64,000 bases of DNA from Curtobacterium salicis (GCF_011759505.1 NZ_JAAOYO010000001.1:806001-870000), one strand, 5' to 3'; counted from the stretch's first letter, positions 43,693 to 52,984 are shown. The notes: generated by a model not told the origin, from the letters alone. Numbers and translations: made by a program.

Positions 43693-44721
43693 ATGCGATC
43701 GATCGTCTACTCCCAGCCCGGCACGTCCTCCGTCCTCTCCCTCGCCGACCGTCCGGTCCCCGAGCCCGGCGACGGTGAGGTCCGCGTCCGCGTGGTCGTC
43801 TCCGGCGTGAACCCCACCGACTGGAAGGCCCGGCAGGGCGGCACTTACGGCGACGGCCTGCCGTTCCCGGAGATCACCCCGAACCAGGACGGCGCCGGCA
43901 TCGTCGACGCGGTCGGCCCCGGTGTCGAGGGGCTGTCGGTCGGCGACCACGTCTGGCTGTTCATGGCTGCGGCCTCCCGCCCGACCGGCACCGCGCAGGA
44001 GTACACCGTCGTCCCCGCCACCCGCGTCGCACCGCTGCCCGAGGGCGTCTCGTTCGACGTCGGCGCCTCCCTCGGTGTGCCCGCGATGACCGCGCACCGC
44101 GCCCTCACCGTGCACGAGGACGGTCCCACCCGCCTCTCCCCCGGCGCCCTGACCGGTCGCATCGTCCTGGTCGCGGGAGGCGCGGGTGCCGTCGGGCACG
44201 CCGCCATCCAGTTGGCACGGTGGGCCGGCGCGACCGTCATCGCGACGGTCAGCTCCGACGACAAGGCCGCGCTCGCGACCGCGGCCGGTGCCCACCACAC
44301 CGTGAACTACCGCGAGGACGACGCCGCCGACCAGATCCGCGCGATCGCCCCCGACGGCGTGCACATCGTCGTCGAGGTGTCGATCCCCGCGAACGCCGAC
44401 CTCGACGCCGCCGTCCTGGCGAACCACGGCGTCGTCTCGATGTACGCCGACAACGGTGGCGACGCAGCGTCGATCCCGGTCCGGCCGAACATGGGCATCA
44501 ACGCGCGCTACCAGTTCCTGCTGCTCTACACGATCGGCGACGCCGCCCTCGCCGCGGCCGCCGAGGACGTCACGGCAGCGCTCCGCGACGGTGTCCTGCC
44601 GGTCGGCGAGGACGCCGGCCTGCCGCTGCTGCGCTTCCCCCTCGAGGAGACCGCGGCCGCACACGACGCAGTGCAGGGCGACGCCGTCGGCAAGGTGCTC
44701 ATCGACGTCACCGCGGAGTAG
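43693..44721 (+). CDS. Zinc-independent quinone oxidoreductase (NADPH:quinone reductase, MDR family)
   Basis: A 342-residue medium-chain dehydrogenase/reductase. The GroES-like domain (about 1-125) lacks the catalytic zinc Cys residues, and the Rossmann domain has VLVAGGAGAVGHAAIQLARW, the QOR signature. It reduces quinones or enones with NADPH. ATG 43693 has GGAGAC upstream. It lies 49 bp behind hxlR on the same strand, so probably one operon. Confidence 0.92.
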   Translation: MRSIVYSQPGTSSVLSLADRPVPEPGDGEVRVRVVVSGVNPTDWKARQGGTYGDGLPFPEITPNQDGAGIVDAVGPGVEGLSVGDHVWLFMAAASRPTGTAQEYTVVPATRVAPLPEGVSFDVGASLGVPAMTAHRALTVHEDGPTRLSPGALTGRIVLVAGGAGAVGHAAIQLARWAGATVIATVSSDDKAALATAAGAHHTVNYREDDAADQIRAIAPDGVHIVVEVSIPANADLDAAVLANHGVVSMYADNGGDAASIPVRPNMGINARYQFLLLYTIGDAALAAAAEDVTAALRDGVLPVGEDAGLPLLRFPLEETAAAHDAVQGDAVGKVLIDVTAE

Positions 44722-44733
44722 TCGGTCGGGCGA

Positions 44734-44844
44734 CCGGTGGTGCCCGGCCGGGTCAGCCCCGCCGCGGCCCGCCGGTGGCGCCCGGCCGGGTCAGGCCCGG
44801 AACTGCCCGCCGGTGGTACCCGAGTTCAGGCCCGCCGCCGCCCG
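44734..44844. repeat. 38-bp tandem repeat, about 3 units
   Basis: Unit 1 (44734-44771) and unit 2 (44772-44809) are both 38 bp and begin CCGGTGG-GCCCGGCCGGGTCAG. Unit 3 (44810-44844) is shorter and diverged. The repeats run into the last codons of the small minus-strand ORF, and its TGA stop is the TCAG of unit 3. Confidence 0.7.
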
Positions 44845-45011
44845 CCGGTCGCCCGCACCAGCCGCGCTCGAGCGGCGGACATCGCCCGCTGCAGGTTCGC
44901 TGCGACCACCCGAGGGTCGTCGTAGTCACGGTCGTCGCTGCCGATCGACCGCGGGGGCGTCACCCGGGCACGGCCGAACCCGGCCGCGCCGGACGGACTG
45001 AACGTCGTCAT
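44826..45011 (-). CDS. Hypothetical 61-residue basic protein
   Basis: The ATG overlaps the stop of the GAF-like gene in ATGA (45008-45011), and a TAGCCT -10 box is 6 nt upstream (45018-45023), so both coupled and leaderless translation are possible. The product has SDDRDYDDPRVVAANLQRAM followed by an Arg-rich tail (ARARLVRATGGRRRA). There is no signal peptide. I do not know its family. Its 3' end has been taken over by a 38-bp repeat. Confidence 0.55.
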   Translation of the reverse strand: MTTFSPSGAAGFGRARVTPPRSIGSDDRDYDDPRVVAANLQRAMSAARARLVRATGGRRRA

Positions 45012-45940
45012 GGCGTCAGGCTACGACGAGGGCCCGACAGCGGACCGGGCGCCGGGTCCGCGACCGACTCCGGGCCCGCGCCTGCGACCGGGTCCGCGCC
45101 TGCGACCGGGTCCGCGCCCGCGACCGGCCCCGGGCCTGGATCGGACACGGTGTCGGGCACCGGCCGGAACGCCAGCACGCAGGCCGTCGCCACGTACTCC
45201 GCGATGACGGCGACGTTCCGCACGTCGAGTTCCGTGAACGCGCCGGGCGCCGGGCTGTCCACGGTGAGCATGCCGAAGGAGTAGTCCTCGGACCGGACGA
45301 CGACCGCCACGTAGGACCGCCAGCGCGGCGTGAACTCGGGGTCGTCGTCCTCGGCGTCGACGTCGGACTCCCGGTCGGGGACCACGCGCGGTGGTCCGCC
45401 CTGCAGCACCCACTCGAGGTTCCGGTCACCGTACGGGGTGCCGGCGCGGAAGGTCCCCGCCGTGTCCCCCGCTCCGCCGTGACCGATCGGCTCGAGGGCG
45501 TCGAGCGTCGGCGACAGCAGGTAGACGTTCGCGCGGACGTCGGGAACGTGTGGCAACAGGTAGAACGCCAGCGCCGCCGCGGCCCGGTCGGCGAACCCGC
45601 CCAGTTCGATGCGCCGGGTCACCGGGTCGTGCGTGGCGAACCGCGTCAGCCGGGTCGCGATCTGCCCGAACCCGTACTGCACCGCGACCTCGTACGCCGC
45701 GAGCGCCGCAGCACCGGTGTCCTCCGCCGAGGCCCGGGCCCGGGCACCACGACGCGCGCGGAGCACCTGCCAGACCACGACGGCGACGAACACCGCCAGC
45801 GCCGACACGACGAGCCACGCGCGTCCCACGGGGACGCCGACGAGGTTCGGCACCTGGAACACCGCCGTCGGCAGCGCGGCCGCCACGATCGGCAGCACCA
45901 CGTCGCCGGCGCGCCCGCGTCGTCCGTTCCCCTGTCCCAC
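45008..45940 (-). CDS. Membrane protein with a cytoplasmic GAF-like sensory domain
   Basis: A 310-residue protein. Two N-terminal membrane helices (about 14-62) are followed by a region (about 80-280) with VYLLSPTLDALEPIG, WRSYVAVVVRSEDYSFGMLT and FTELDVRNVAVIAEYVATA, the pattern of GAF domains that bind small ligands or sense redox. The C-terminus has three VAGADP repeats (18-bp units near 45072-45125). GTG 45940 lies 7 nt after a TACCGT -10 box (45948-45953). GTG 45964 is the longer alternative. Signalling role inferred from fold only. Confidence 0.72.
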   Translation of the reverse strand: MGQGNGRRGRAGDVVLPIVAAALPTAVFQVPNLVGVPVGRAWLVVSALAVFVAVVVWQVLRARRGARARASAEDTGAAALAAYEVAVQYGFGQIATRLTRFATHDPVTRRIELGGFADRAAAALAFYLLPHVPDVRANVYLLSPTLDALEPIGHGGAGDTAGTFRAGTPYGDRNLEWVLQGGPPRVVPDRESDVDAEDDDPEFTPRWRSYVAVVVRSEDYSFGMLTVDSPAPGAFTELDVRNVAVIAEYVATACVLAFRPVPDTVSDPGPGPVAGADPVAGADPVAGAGPESVADPAPGPLSGPRRSLTP

Positions 45941-45947
45941 ACGAAGC

Positions 45948-45953
45948 ACGGTA
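45948..45953 (-). promoter_or_regulatory. -10 box for leaderless GAF-like gene
   Basis: TACCGT on the minus strand, 7 nt before GTG 45940. Confidence 0.5.
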
Positions 45954-45967
45954 GGGCCGACCACCGA

Positions 45968-46011
45968 CGGACGGGAGGCGCGGGGCGGCGGTGGTGCGCG
46001 CCTCCCGTCCG
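45968..46011. repeat. Hairpin of the CGGACGGGAGGC family between divergent genes
   Basis: The 15-bp arms 45968-45982 and 45997-46011 are exact complements with a 14-nt loop. The flanking genes diverge (GAF-like minus, patatin plus), so neither needs a terminator here. The arm is identical to the repeat at 42283-42297. Confidence 0.8.
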
Positions 46012-46077
46012 ACGCGGGCCGGGTCCGGCACGGCCGACGCGGGGCGCGTTCATCGGCGGAGTTGGTATGCAGGAGTC

Positions 46078-46956
46078 ATGACCGATGTCGCACAGCCCAC
46101 GCCCACGCCCGGAACCCGCGCGATCGTCCTCGGAGGCGGTGGGGTCGCGGGCATCGCCTGGGAACTCGGCGTCCTGTCGGCGCTCGAGGACGCCGGAGTC
46201 GACCTCGGGGCAGCGGACCTGGTGGTCGGGACGAGCGCCGGGAGCGTGGTGGGGACGTTCCTGCGCGCCGGTGCGGTGCGCTCGGCCTACGAGCAGCAGG
46301 CGAGCCCGGTGCCGACGACGTACGAGGAGCCGGCCGCTGTCGACGTCTCCGAGGTCGAGCAGCGCTTCGCCGCCGCGATGCAGGGCGCGGCGTCCGAGCA
46401 GGACGCCCGGGCTCGGGTCGGTGCTGCCGCGCAGGAGGTCACCTCCGGGCAGAGCGACGACGAGCGTGTCGCGACCTTCCGGCAGACGCTGCCGAGCACG
46501 GAGTGGCCGGAGCGTCCGTACGCGGTGACCACGGTCGACGCGGTGGACGGGTCCTTCCGGGTGTTCCGCGCCGAGGACGGCGTCCCGCTGGAGCGTGCGG
46601 TGGCCGCGAGCTGCTCGGTGCCGATCGTGTGGTCACCGGTGCGCATCGACGGGCACCCGTACGTGGACGGCGGTGTGCGGTCGGCCACCAACGCCGACGT
46701 GGCCGCCGGGTACGAGCGGGTCCTGGTGATCGCGTGCAGCCCGGAGGGGCCGTCGCCGCTCGGACCGTGGCTCGACCGGTCCGTCGCAGCCCTCCGCGAC
46801 GCCGGGTCGCAGGTGGAGGTCCTGGTCGCCGACGAGGCGTCGATCCAGGCCTTCGGCACCAACTCGTTAGCACTGTCGACGCAGCAGCCGTCGGCGGAGG
46901 CCGGACGGGCGCAGGCTGAGCAGGTCGCGGAGCGGGTCGCCACGTTCTGGGCATGA
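46078..46956 (+). CDS. Patatin-like phospholipase / RssA-type serine hydrolase
   Basis: A 292-residue hydrolase with VLGGGGVAGIAWELGVL (oxyanion hole), VVGTSAGSVVG (GxSxG nucleophile Ser) and HPYVDGGVRS (catalytic Asp in DGG). Bacterial patatins release fatty acids from phospholipids or act as uncharacterised esterases. ATG 46078 has AGGAG upstream. No signal peptide is present, so it should act in the cytoplasm or at the inner membrane face. Confidence 0.92.
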   Translation: MTDVAQPTPTPGTRAIVLGGGGVAGIAWELGVLSALEDAGVDLGAADLVVGTSAGSVVGTFLRAGAVRSAYEQQASPVPTTYEEPAAVDVSEVEQRFAAAMQGAASEQDARARVGAAAQEVTSGQSDDERVATFRQTLPSTEWPERPYAVTTVDAVDGSFRVFRAEDGVPLERAVAASCSVPIVWSPVRIDGHPYVDGGVRSATNADVAAGYERVLVIACSPEGPSPLGPWLDRSVAALRDAGSQVEVLVADEASIQAFGTNSLALSTQQPSAEAGRAQAEQVAERVATFWA

Positions 46957-46968
46957 GACCCGGGCGGC

Positions 46969-47003
46969 GCCCGGCGCTGGGCACTCGGCACCGGGCGCCG
47001 GGC
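46969..47003. terminator. Hairpin between convergent patatin and acyl-CoA dehydrogenase genes
   Basis: 9-bp arms GCCCGGCGC (46969-46977) and GCGCCGGGC (46995-47003) with a 17-nt loop, between the two stops. Confidence 0.5.
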
Positions 47004-47032
47004 ACGCTGCGCCGGGCGGCGAGGCCCGTGGG

Positions 47033-48226
47033 TCAGACGAACGCGGCCTGACCCGTCACGGCACGCCCGACGATCAGCGTGTTGACCTCACGCGTGCCCT
47101 CGTACGAGTAGATCGCCTCGGCGTCCGCGAAGAACCGGGCGACGCCCTTCTCGAGCACGATGCCGTTGCCGCCCTGGACCTCGCGGCACCAGCCGACGGT
47201 CTCGCGCATCCGGGCGGTCGCGAAGGCCTTCGCCATCGCCGAGTGCTCGTCCCCGCCGAGCCCCTGGTCCTGCAGGGCAGAGGCCTGGGTGCAGAGGGCG
47301 ATCGACGCCGTGATGTTCGCCAGGGACTTCACGAGCAGGTCCTGGATGAGCTGGTGGGACGCGATCGGCTTGCCGAACTGCACGCGCTCGCGGGCGTAGC
47401 GGAGCGCTGCCTCGTACGCGCCGACGGAGATGCCGACGGCCTGCCAGGCGACCTCCGTCCGGGTCAGCCGCAGGACGGTTGCGGTCGAGCGGAACGAGTC
47501 CGCGTGCTGCAGCCGGCGCGACTCGGGCACGCGGACGTCCTCGAGCGTGATGTCGGCGTTCTGCACCGAACGGAGCGCGATCTTGTCCTCGATCTTCGTC
47601 GCGGTGAAGCCCGCGGTGTCCGACGTCACGAGGAAGCCCTTCACCTGGCCGTCCGCGACGTCCTTCGCCCAGATCACGACGACGTCGGCGAACGTGGCGT
47701 TGCCGATCCACCGCTTCGACCCGTTGAGCACCCACGTGTCGCCGTCCCGACGCGCGGTCGTGCGGAGGCCGCGGGCGGAGTCGCTGCCGGAGAGCGGCTC
47801 GGTCAGGCCGAAGGCGCCGACGATCTCGCCGGAGGCCATCCGGGGCAGCCACTCGCGCTGCTGCTCGTCGCTGCCGGCGACGGCGATGGAGTTCATGGCG
47901 AGGCCGGACTGCACCCCGATGAAGGTCGCGACGCCGGCGTCGATGCGCCCGAGTTCGAGGGCAGCCCACCCGCGGTACACGGCGGAGTTCTCGAACTGGC
48001 GGACCAGTGGGACCCCGGGGCCGTACATGCCGAGTTCGGCGAGCGGTGCGATGACCTGCTTCGGGAACTCGGCGCGGGCCCAGTACTCGTCGGCGATCGG
48101 TGCGACGTCGCGCTCGAGGTACTCGCGGAGCTTCCCGAGCGAGGCGCGTTCCTGGTCGGTCAGCTGCTCCTGGAACCGGTAGAAGTCGGATTCCAGCAGG
48201 GGCGTCTGCGCAGCCGTCATTGACAT
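47033..48226 (-). CDS. Acyl-CoA dehydrogenase (glutaryl-CoA dehydrogenase-like)
   Basis: A 397-residue flavoenzyme with FGLTEPLSGSDSARGL (FAD/substrate binding), NGSKRWIGNATFADV, and YSYEGTREVNTLIVGRA, where the Glu is the catalytic base position seen in glutaryl-CoA dehydrogenase. It may decarboxylate a dicarboxylyl-CoA or simply oxidise a branched or aromatic-derived acyl-CoA. The gene is divergent from a QsdR-type TetR gene, which likely controls it. ATG 48226 or 48220 could start it. Confidence 0.9.
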   Translation of the reverse strand: MSMTAAQTPLLESDFYRFQEQLTDQERASLGKLREYLERDVAPIADEYWARAEFPKQVIAPLAELGMYGPGVPLVRQFENSAVYRGWAALELGRIDAGVATFIGVQSGLAMNSIAVAGSDEQQREWLPRMASGEIVGAFGLTEPLSGSDSARGLRTTARRDGDTWVLNGSKRWIGNATFADVVVIWAKDVADGQVKGFLVTSDTAGFTATKIEDKIALRSVQNADITLEDVRVPESRRLQHADSFRSTATVLRLTRTEVAWQAVGISVGAYEAALRYARERVQFGKPIASHQLIQDLLVKSLANITASIALCTQASALQDQGLGGDEHSAMAKAFATARMRETVGWCREVQGGNGIVLEKGVARFFADAEAIYSYEGTREVNTLIVGRAVTGQAAFV

Positions 48227-48289
48227 GACCCCAACGATGCATCATTCTCGGAAACGTTGCAAGACCGGCACGACGACTCTGGGGGAACC

Positions 48290-48916
48290 GTGAGCAGGCA
48301 GGCACTCGGCGCACTCGGCTCGGCCCTCGTCCCGAGCGCTCTCGCCGCCCGACTGGAGGCCCATCCGGACGCCCAGCGCGCCTTCCGTGCCGCGCGTCAC
48401 AGCTTCATCGACGGCGCCCGCATCGACATGGGCGCACTCGCGTCGTCGCTCGGTGTCGACCGCACCTCGCTGTTCCGCTGGGTGGGCAACCGCGACCAGC
48501 TGCTGTCCGAGATCCTCTGGTCGCTCGCGGTCCCGACGCTCGACGCCGCCGGTCGAGCCGCGGCACCCTCGGGGGCAGCGCGCATCGTCGACGTCCTCGA
48601 CCGGTTCACCGCGGACCTGATCCGGGCGCCGTACTTCCGCGCGTTCCTGACCCGCGAACCCGCCCGCGCCCTGCGCCTGCTGACGACGACCGACAGCGAC
48701 GTCCAGCGACGCTTCGTGGCCGTCGTGGCCACGCTGATCACCACCGAGCAGGAGACCGGGACGTTCGACCCGGCACCGCTCGCCCCCGAGGAACTCGGAC
48801 GGCTGCTGGTGCGGGTGTCCGAGTCGTTCACCTACGCGGACCTGATCTCCGGCGAGACGCCGGACCCCGAGCGGGCCCGCACGACGTACGAGTACATCCT
48901 GCGTCCCACCCGGTGA
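48290..48916 (+). CDS. TetR-type transcriptional regulator with QsdR-like C-terminal domain
   Basis: A 208-residue protein. A compact HTH (FIDGARIDMGALASSLGVDR, SLFRWVGNRDQLL) is followed by a long helical domain (about 75-205) matching the QsdR/TetR_C family by pattern (FRAFLTREPARALRLLTTTDS, LLVRVSESFTYADLI). The GTG start at 48290 has GGGGGA just upstream. The divergent 64-bp region with the acyl-CoA dehydrogenase contains an ATGCAT-centred palindrome (AACGATGCATCATT, about 48232-48245), a plausible operator. Confidence 0.82.
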   Translation: MSRQALGALGSALVPSALAARLEAHPDAQRAFRAARHSFIDGARIDMGALASSLGVDRTSLFRWVGNRDQLLSEILWSLAVPTLDAAGRAAAPSGAARIVDVLDRFTADLIRAPYFRAFLTREPARALRLLTTTDSDVQRRFVAVVATLITTEQETGTFDPAPLAPEELGRLLVRVSESFTYADLISGETPDPERARTTYEYILRPTR

Positions 48917-48925
48917 CCGAGTGCG

Positions 48926-49366
48926 TCAGCCGTTCCGGGCGGCCAGTTCCAGGTTGATGTCGTCCGGGTCCTGGACCGACAGGATCGTCATGCCGGCGTC
49001 CCCGAGGTCGGTGACCGCACCGTGCTCGATGCCCGCGGCGTCGAGCCGTGCCGCTGCCTGGTGCAGTTCGTCGACCGAGCCGACGGTGAAGCTGACGTGG
49101 TCGAGGCCCACCGTGTCCGGGTCGAACGTCTGCCCGGCCGGAGCGACCGGACGCAGCCCGAAGACCTGGTCGCCCAGCGGGAACACGCAGCCGCCGTAGA
49201 AGCGCTCGCGGTCCTCGGTGACGCCGGGCTCGTCGACCTGGTCGCTGAAGTCGATGACCGGATCGACGCCGAGCAGCTGCTGGTAGAACGCCTTGCTGCG
49301 GGTGATGTCGGTCACGGTCACGCGGACGTGTGCCAGGGCGGTGGGACGGGCGATCGGGTCGGTCAT
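48926..49366 (-). CDS. VOC/glyoxalase-family dioxygenase-like protein
   Basis: A 146-residue protein of two beta-alpha-beta modules: ALAHVRVTVTDITRSKAFYQQ at the start and VGLDHVSFTVGSVDELHQAA with ILSVQDPDDINLELAAR at the end. His and Glu metal-ligand positions are present. Substrate unknown. ATG 49366 has GAGGAG upstream. The gene is convergent with the TetR gene (10 bp between stops) and is not linked functionally by sequence. Confidence 0.88.
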   Translation of the reverse strand: MTDPIARPTALAHVRVTVTDITRSKAFYQQLLGVDPVIDFSDQVDEPGVTEDRERFYGGCVFPLGDQVFGLRPVAPAGQTFDPDTVGLDHVSFTVGSVDELHQAAARLDAAGIEHGAVTDLGDAGMTILSVQDPDDINLELAARNG

Positions 49367-49474
49367 GTGGTGCTCCTCGCTGTGATTCGCCACCGTCGTG
49401 GTGGCCGACCCGAGGCAACGCCCGACACCTGACGGCAGGCTCGGGGCATGCGGCGACCGGACAGCTGCCGGTCG

Positions 49475-52400
49475 TCAGATCAGGTCGTCGGACAGGTGGT
49501 TCGGCGTCCCGAAGCGGTGCGCCGTGATCGAGACCGCCTGCTCGCGGAGGAACGGCAGCATCTCGATCCGACCGGCCTCGGTGACGGGCTCGGCGTACAC
49601 CGCGATGTCCGGGCGCCCGTTCGTCCCGACGGCCAGGGCCGCAGCGTCCCCACCGACGAGTCGCACCCGGGTGGAGAGACCAGCGGCGATCCGCGCGGCG
49701 AAGGCGTCGTCGGACTCCCCCTGTCGGAGCGTGCCGACGACCGACAGGCCACGGAGCGCGGTGGTCACCGTCGCGGGCAGGTCAGCGGCGACGGAGACGT
49801 CGACCGCGGTACCGGCCCGCAGTGCCGCGGCGACGACCCGCACGAGACCCGCGACATCGGGCTCGGTGTCGGGGTCCTCGGCAGCCGGAGCGAGGCGGAC
49901 CTGCACCCCCGGGTACGGCAGGTACCGGAAGACGTTCCGCTCGGCAGTGAGCGCCGAGACGTCCGCGGCGACCCCGAACTCCGAGCTCCAGGCGAGTTCG
50001 TCCGAGGCGACCGCACGGCCGAGGGACTCCGAGTCGACACCGGTCGCGCGGACGAACGCCGACACGGACGACGACGGCGTGGACCCGGCGGTCGCGACTG
50101 CCGGTGCCCAGGAGCCGAGTCCGACCAGGTAGTTCACCCCGCCGGCCTTGGTGCCTGCGCCGACGGCGGACTTCTTCCACCCGCCGAACGGCTGGCGGCG
50201 GACGATGGCGCCCGTGATGCTGCGGTTGACGTAGAGGTTGCCCGCCTCGATCCGCCCGAGCCACGTGCCGATCTCGCCCGGGTCGAGGGAGTGCAGACCC
50301 GAGGTCAGGCCGTAGTCGACCTCGTTGACGATGTCGATCGCTTCATCGAGGGTCTCCGCGGTCATGACGCCGAGGATCGGTCCGAAGTACTCGGTGCGGT
50401 GGTAGTCCGAGCCACGACGGACGCCCTGGCGGACGCCCGGGCTCCAGAGCTGTCCGGAGTCGTCGAGCTGCTTCGGCTCGACCGCCCACGACTCCCCCGC
50501 GCCGAGCGTCGTGAGGCCGTCGAGCAGCTTGCCGGACGCCGGCTCGATGATCGGGCCCATCTGCGTCGTGGGGTCGCTCGGGTACCCGACGGTCAGCGAG
50601 GACACGGCGTCGAGGAGCTGGTTGCGGAAGCGCTTGGACTTCGCGACCGAACCGACCATGACGACGAGCGACGCGGCCGAGCACTTCTGGCCGGCGTGCC
50701 CGAAGGCCGAGGCGACGACGTCCTTGACGGCGAGGTCGAGGTCGGCGGACGGGGTCACGATGACGGCGTTCTTGCCCGAGGTCTCGGCGAGCAGCGGCAG
50801 TTCCTGCCGGAAGGACCGGAACAGCTCGGCGGTCTCGTACGCACCGGTCAGGATCACCCGGTCGACGAGCGGCGAGGCGATGAGGGCCTTGCCGAGGGAG
50901 GACTCCTCGACGTCGAGGAACGCCAGGACGTCGGCGGGGGCGCCGTGCGCGTCGAGAGCGGTCTCGATCACCGACGCCAGGACGGCGCCACTGCGGGCGG
51001 CCGGCGGCGCGGGCTTGAGGACGACCGCGGACCCGGCGGCGAGCGCGGCCAGGGTCGAACCGGCCGGGATCGCCACGGGGAAGTTCCACGGCGGGGTGAC
51101 GAGCGTCAGTGCTGCCGGGGTGAAGGCGGCGCCGTCGACGGTGTCGAGCGAGGCGGCGAGTTCACCGTAGAAGTGCGCGAAGTCGATCGCCTCGGACACC
51201 TCCGGGTCGGCCTGGTCGATGGTCTTGCCGGTCTCCGACGCCATCACCTCGATGAGGGCGGCACGGTTGGCTTCGAGCGCGTCACCGACGGCGTGCAGGA
51301 CGGCACCGCGGGCCGCACCCGACCAGGACCCCCACGTGGTGCCGGCGGCGCGGACACGCTGCAGCGCGGACTCGAGGGTCGTCGCGGAGGTGATGCGCGC
51401 CTGCTGGACCGCGGAGACCCCGAGCGTCGACGTGGCGACGCGCGCGGTGATGCCCGCACCCCACGCACGGACCGAGCCGACGGACGGGTCGCTGTCCGGG
51501 GTGTTCTCGAAGTGTCCGGGCGCCGGGCGGTCGACCGCCGCGTACCGGTCGGCGACGCGGTGCGCGGCCGGCGCGTCGAGGCCGCCCGGCAGCGCGAGCG
51601 GCGCCAGCGAGTCGCGGAAGCGGGCTTCTTCGCGGGCGAAGAGCGTCGGGGACGATGCCAGCGAGAACACCGCGGACATGAAGTTGTCCTGCGACGCGCC
51701 TTCTTCGAGCCGGCGGATCAGGTAGGCGATCGCGACGTCGAACTCTCCCGGGTGCACGACCGGCGTGTAGAGCAGCAGCGAGCCGACGGTCTTCCTGACC
51801 GCGGCCGCCTGCCCCTGGGCCATGCCGAGGAGCATCTCGAACTCGATGCCGTCGCGGACCCCGCGCTGGCCGGCCAGCAGCCAGGCGTGGGCGACGTCGA
51901 ACAGGTTGTGCCCGGCGACACCGACGCGCACGTTCGCGATCCGCTCGGGAGTCAGCGCCCAGTCGAGCACGCGCTTGTAGTTCGTGTCGGAGTCCTGCTT
52001 GGTGTGCCAGGTGGCGAGCGGCCACCCGTGCACGGACGCCTCGACCTGCTCCATCGGCAGGTTCGCGCCCTTCACCAGCCGGACCTTGATGTCGGCACCG
52101 CCGCGGGCCCGTCGGGCTGCGGACCACTCCTGCAGGTGCTCCATCGCGGCGAGCGCGTCGGGCAGGTACGCCTGCAGGACGATGCCCGCTTCGAGGTCGG
52201 TGAACCGCGCCTCGTCGAGGAGCTTCGTGAAGACCGCGATGGTGAGGTCGAGGTCCTTGTACTCCTCCATGTCGAGGTTGATGAACTTGCGCGGCGACGC
52301 TGCTGCGGCTCGCTCGAACAGGGGACGGAGCTGCTCGACGATGTCGTCCACCGCGTGGTCGAAGGCCCACGGCGAGTGCGGGTGCACGGTCGAGGAGACC

Positions 52401-52984
52401 TTGATCGACACGTAGTCGACGTCGTCACGGCTGAGGAGCGCGTGTGTCCCGTCGAGGCGTCGGGCGGCTTCGCGCTCCCCCAGGACGGCTTCCCCGAGCA
52501 GGTTGACGTTCAGTCGGACGCCGTCCTGCTTGATCTTCGCGATCGCGGGTCCGAGCTTGGCGTCGGTGGCGTCCACGATGAGGTGGCCGACCATGTTCCG
52601 CAGCACCCGTCGGGCGATCGGGACGACGACGGTCGGGAGGCTCGGTGCCAGTCCGCCACCGAGGCGCACCAGGCCGCGCAGCGCGGCGGGCAGGAACCCG
52701 GGGGCGTCCGGTGCGATCGCGCGCAGCTTGCGGGCCGCGACGCCGAGGTCCTCTGGCCGGACGACGCCGTCGACGAAGCCGACCGCGAACGCGAGGCCCT
52801 TCGGGTCGGCGAGCACGCCCGCGAGTTGCTTCGCCGAGCCGTCGACGGGGTACGTCTCCGCTTCGGCGAGCCACTGCCGCACGAGCGCGACGGACGCGTC
52901 GGCGAGGTCGTCGTGGACGGCCGGGGCCGCAGCGGCTGCGGTGGCGTCGGCTTCAGCGTCGGGGCGGGGCTGGACGTCGGTCAT
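49475..52984 (-). CDS. putA: Bifunctional proline dehydrogenase / delta-1-pyrroline-5-carboxylate dehydrogenase
   Basis: A 1169-residue enzyme oxidising proline to glutamate in two steps with substrate channelling. The PRODH barrel (about 90-470) has DDVDYVSIKVSST, KFINLDMEEYKDLD, VRLVKGANLPMEQ and MLLGMAQGQ. The aldehyde dehydrogenase domain (about 560-1000) has TLVTPPWNFPVAIPAG, LLAETSGKNA (general base Glu) and the nucleophile Cys768 in FGHAGQKCSAAS. A C-terminal segment of about 150 residues fits the type B/C PutA extension. There is no N-terminal ribbon-helix-helix, so it does not regulate itself; a LysR gene diverges 82 bp away. Sites such as CACACT 6 nt before ATG 52984 hint at a leaderless promoter. 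Confidence 0.95.
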   Translation of the reverse strand: MTDVQPRPDAEADATAAAAAPAVHDDLADASVALVRQWLAEAETYPVDGSAKQLAGVLADPKGLAFAVGFVDGVVRPEDLGVAARKLRAIAPDAPGFLPAALRGLVRLGGGLAPSLPTVVVPIARRVLRNMVGHLIVDATDAKLGPAIAKIKQDGVRLNVNLLGEAVLGEREAARRLDGTHALLSRDDVDYVSIKVSSTVHPHSPWAFDHAVDDIVEQLRPLFERAAAASPRKFINLDMEEYKDLDLTIAVFTKLLDEARFTDLEAGIVLQAYLPDALAAMEHLQEWSAARRARGGADIKVRLVKGANLPMEQVEASVHGWPLATWHTKQDSDTNYKRVLDWALTPERIANVRVGVAGHNLFDVAHAWLLAGQRGVRDGIEFEMLLGMAQGQAAAVRKTVGSLLLYTPVVHPGEFDVAIAYLIRRLEEGASQDNFMSAVFSLASSPTLFAREEARFRDSLAPLALPGGLDAPAAHRVADRYAAVDRPAPGHFENTPDSDPSVGSVRAWGAGITARVATSTLGVSAVQQARITSATTLESALQRVRAAGTTWGSWSGAARGAVLHAVGDALEANRAALIEVMASETGKTIDQADPEVSEAIDFAHFYGELAASLDTVDGAAFTPAALTLVTPPWNFPVAIPAGSTLAALAAGSAVVLKPAPPAARSGAVLASVIETALDAHGAPADVLAFLDVEESSLGKALIASPLVDRVILTGAYETAELFRSFRQELPLLAETSGKNAVIVTPSADLDLAVKDVVASAFGHAGQKCSAASLVVMVGSVAKSKRFRNQLLDAVSSLTVGYPSDPTTQMGPIIEPASGKLLDGLTTLGAGESWAVEPKQLDDSGQLWSPGVRQGVRRGSDYHRTEYFGPILGVMTAETLDEAIDIVNEVDYGLTSGLHSLDPGEIGTWLGRIEAGNLYVNRSITGAIVRRQPFGGWKKSAVGAGTKAGGVNYLVGLGSWAPAVATAGSTPSSSVSAFVRATGVDSESLGRAVASDELAWSSEFGVAADVSALTAERNVFRYLPYPGVQVRLAPAAEDPDTEPDVAGLVRVVAAALRAGTAVDVSVAADLPATVTTALRGLSVVGTLRQGESDDAFAARIAAGLSTRVRLVGGDAAALAVGTNGRPDIAVYAEPVTEAGRIEMLPFLREQAVSITAHRFGTPNHLSDDLI

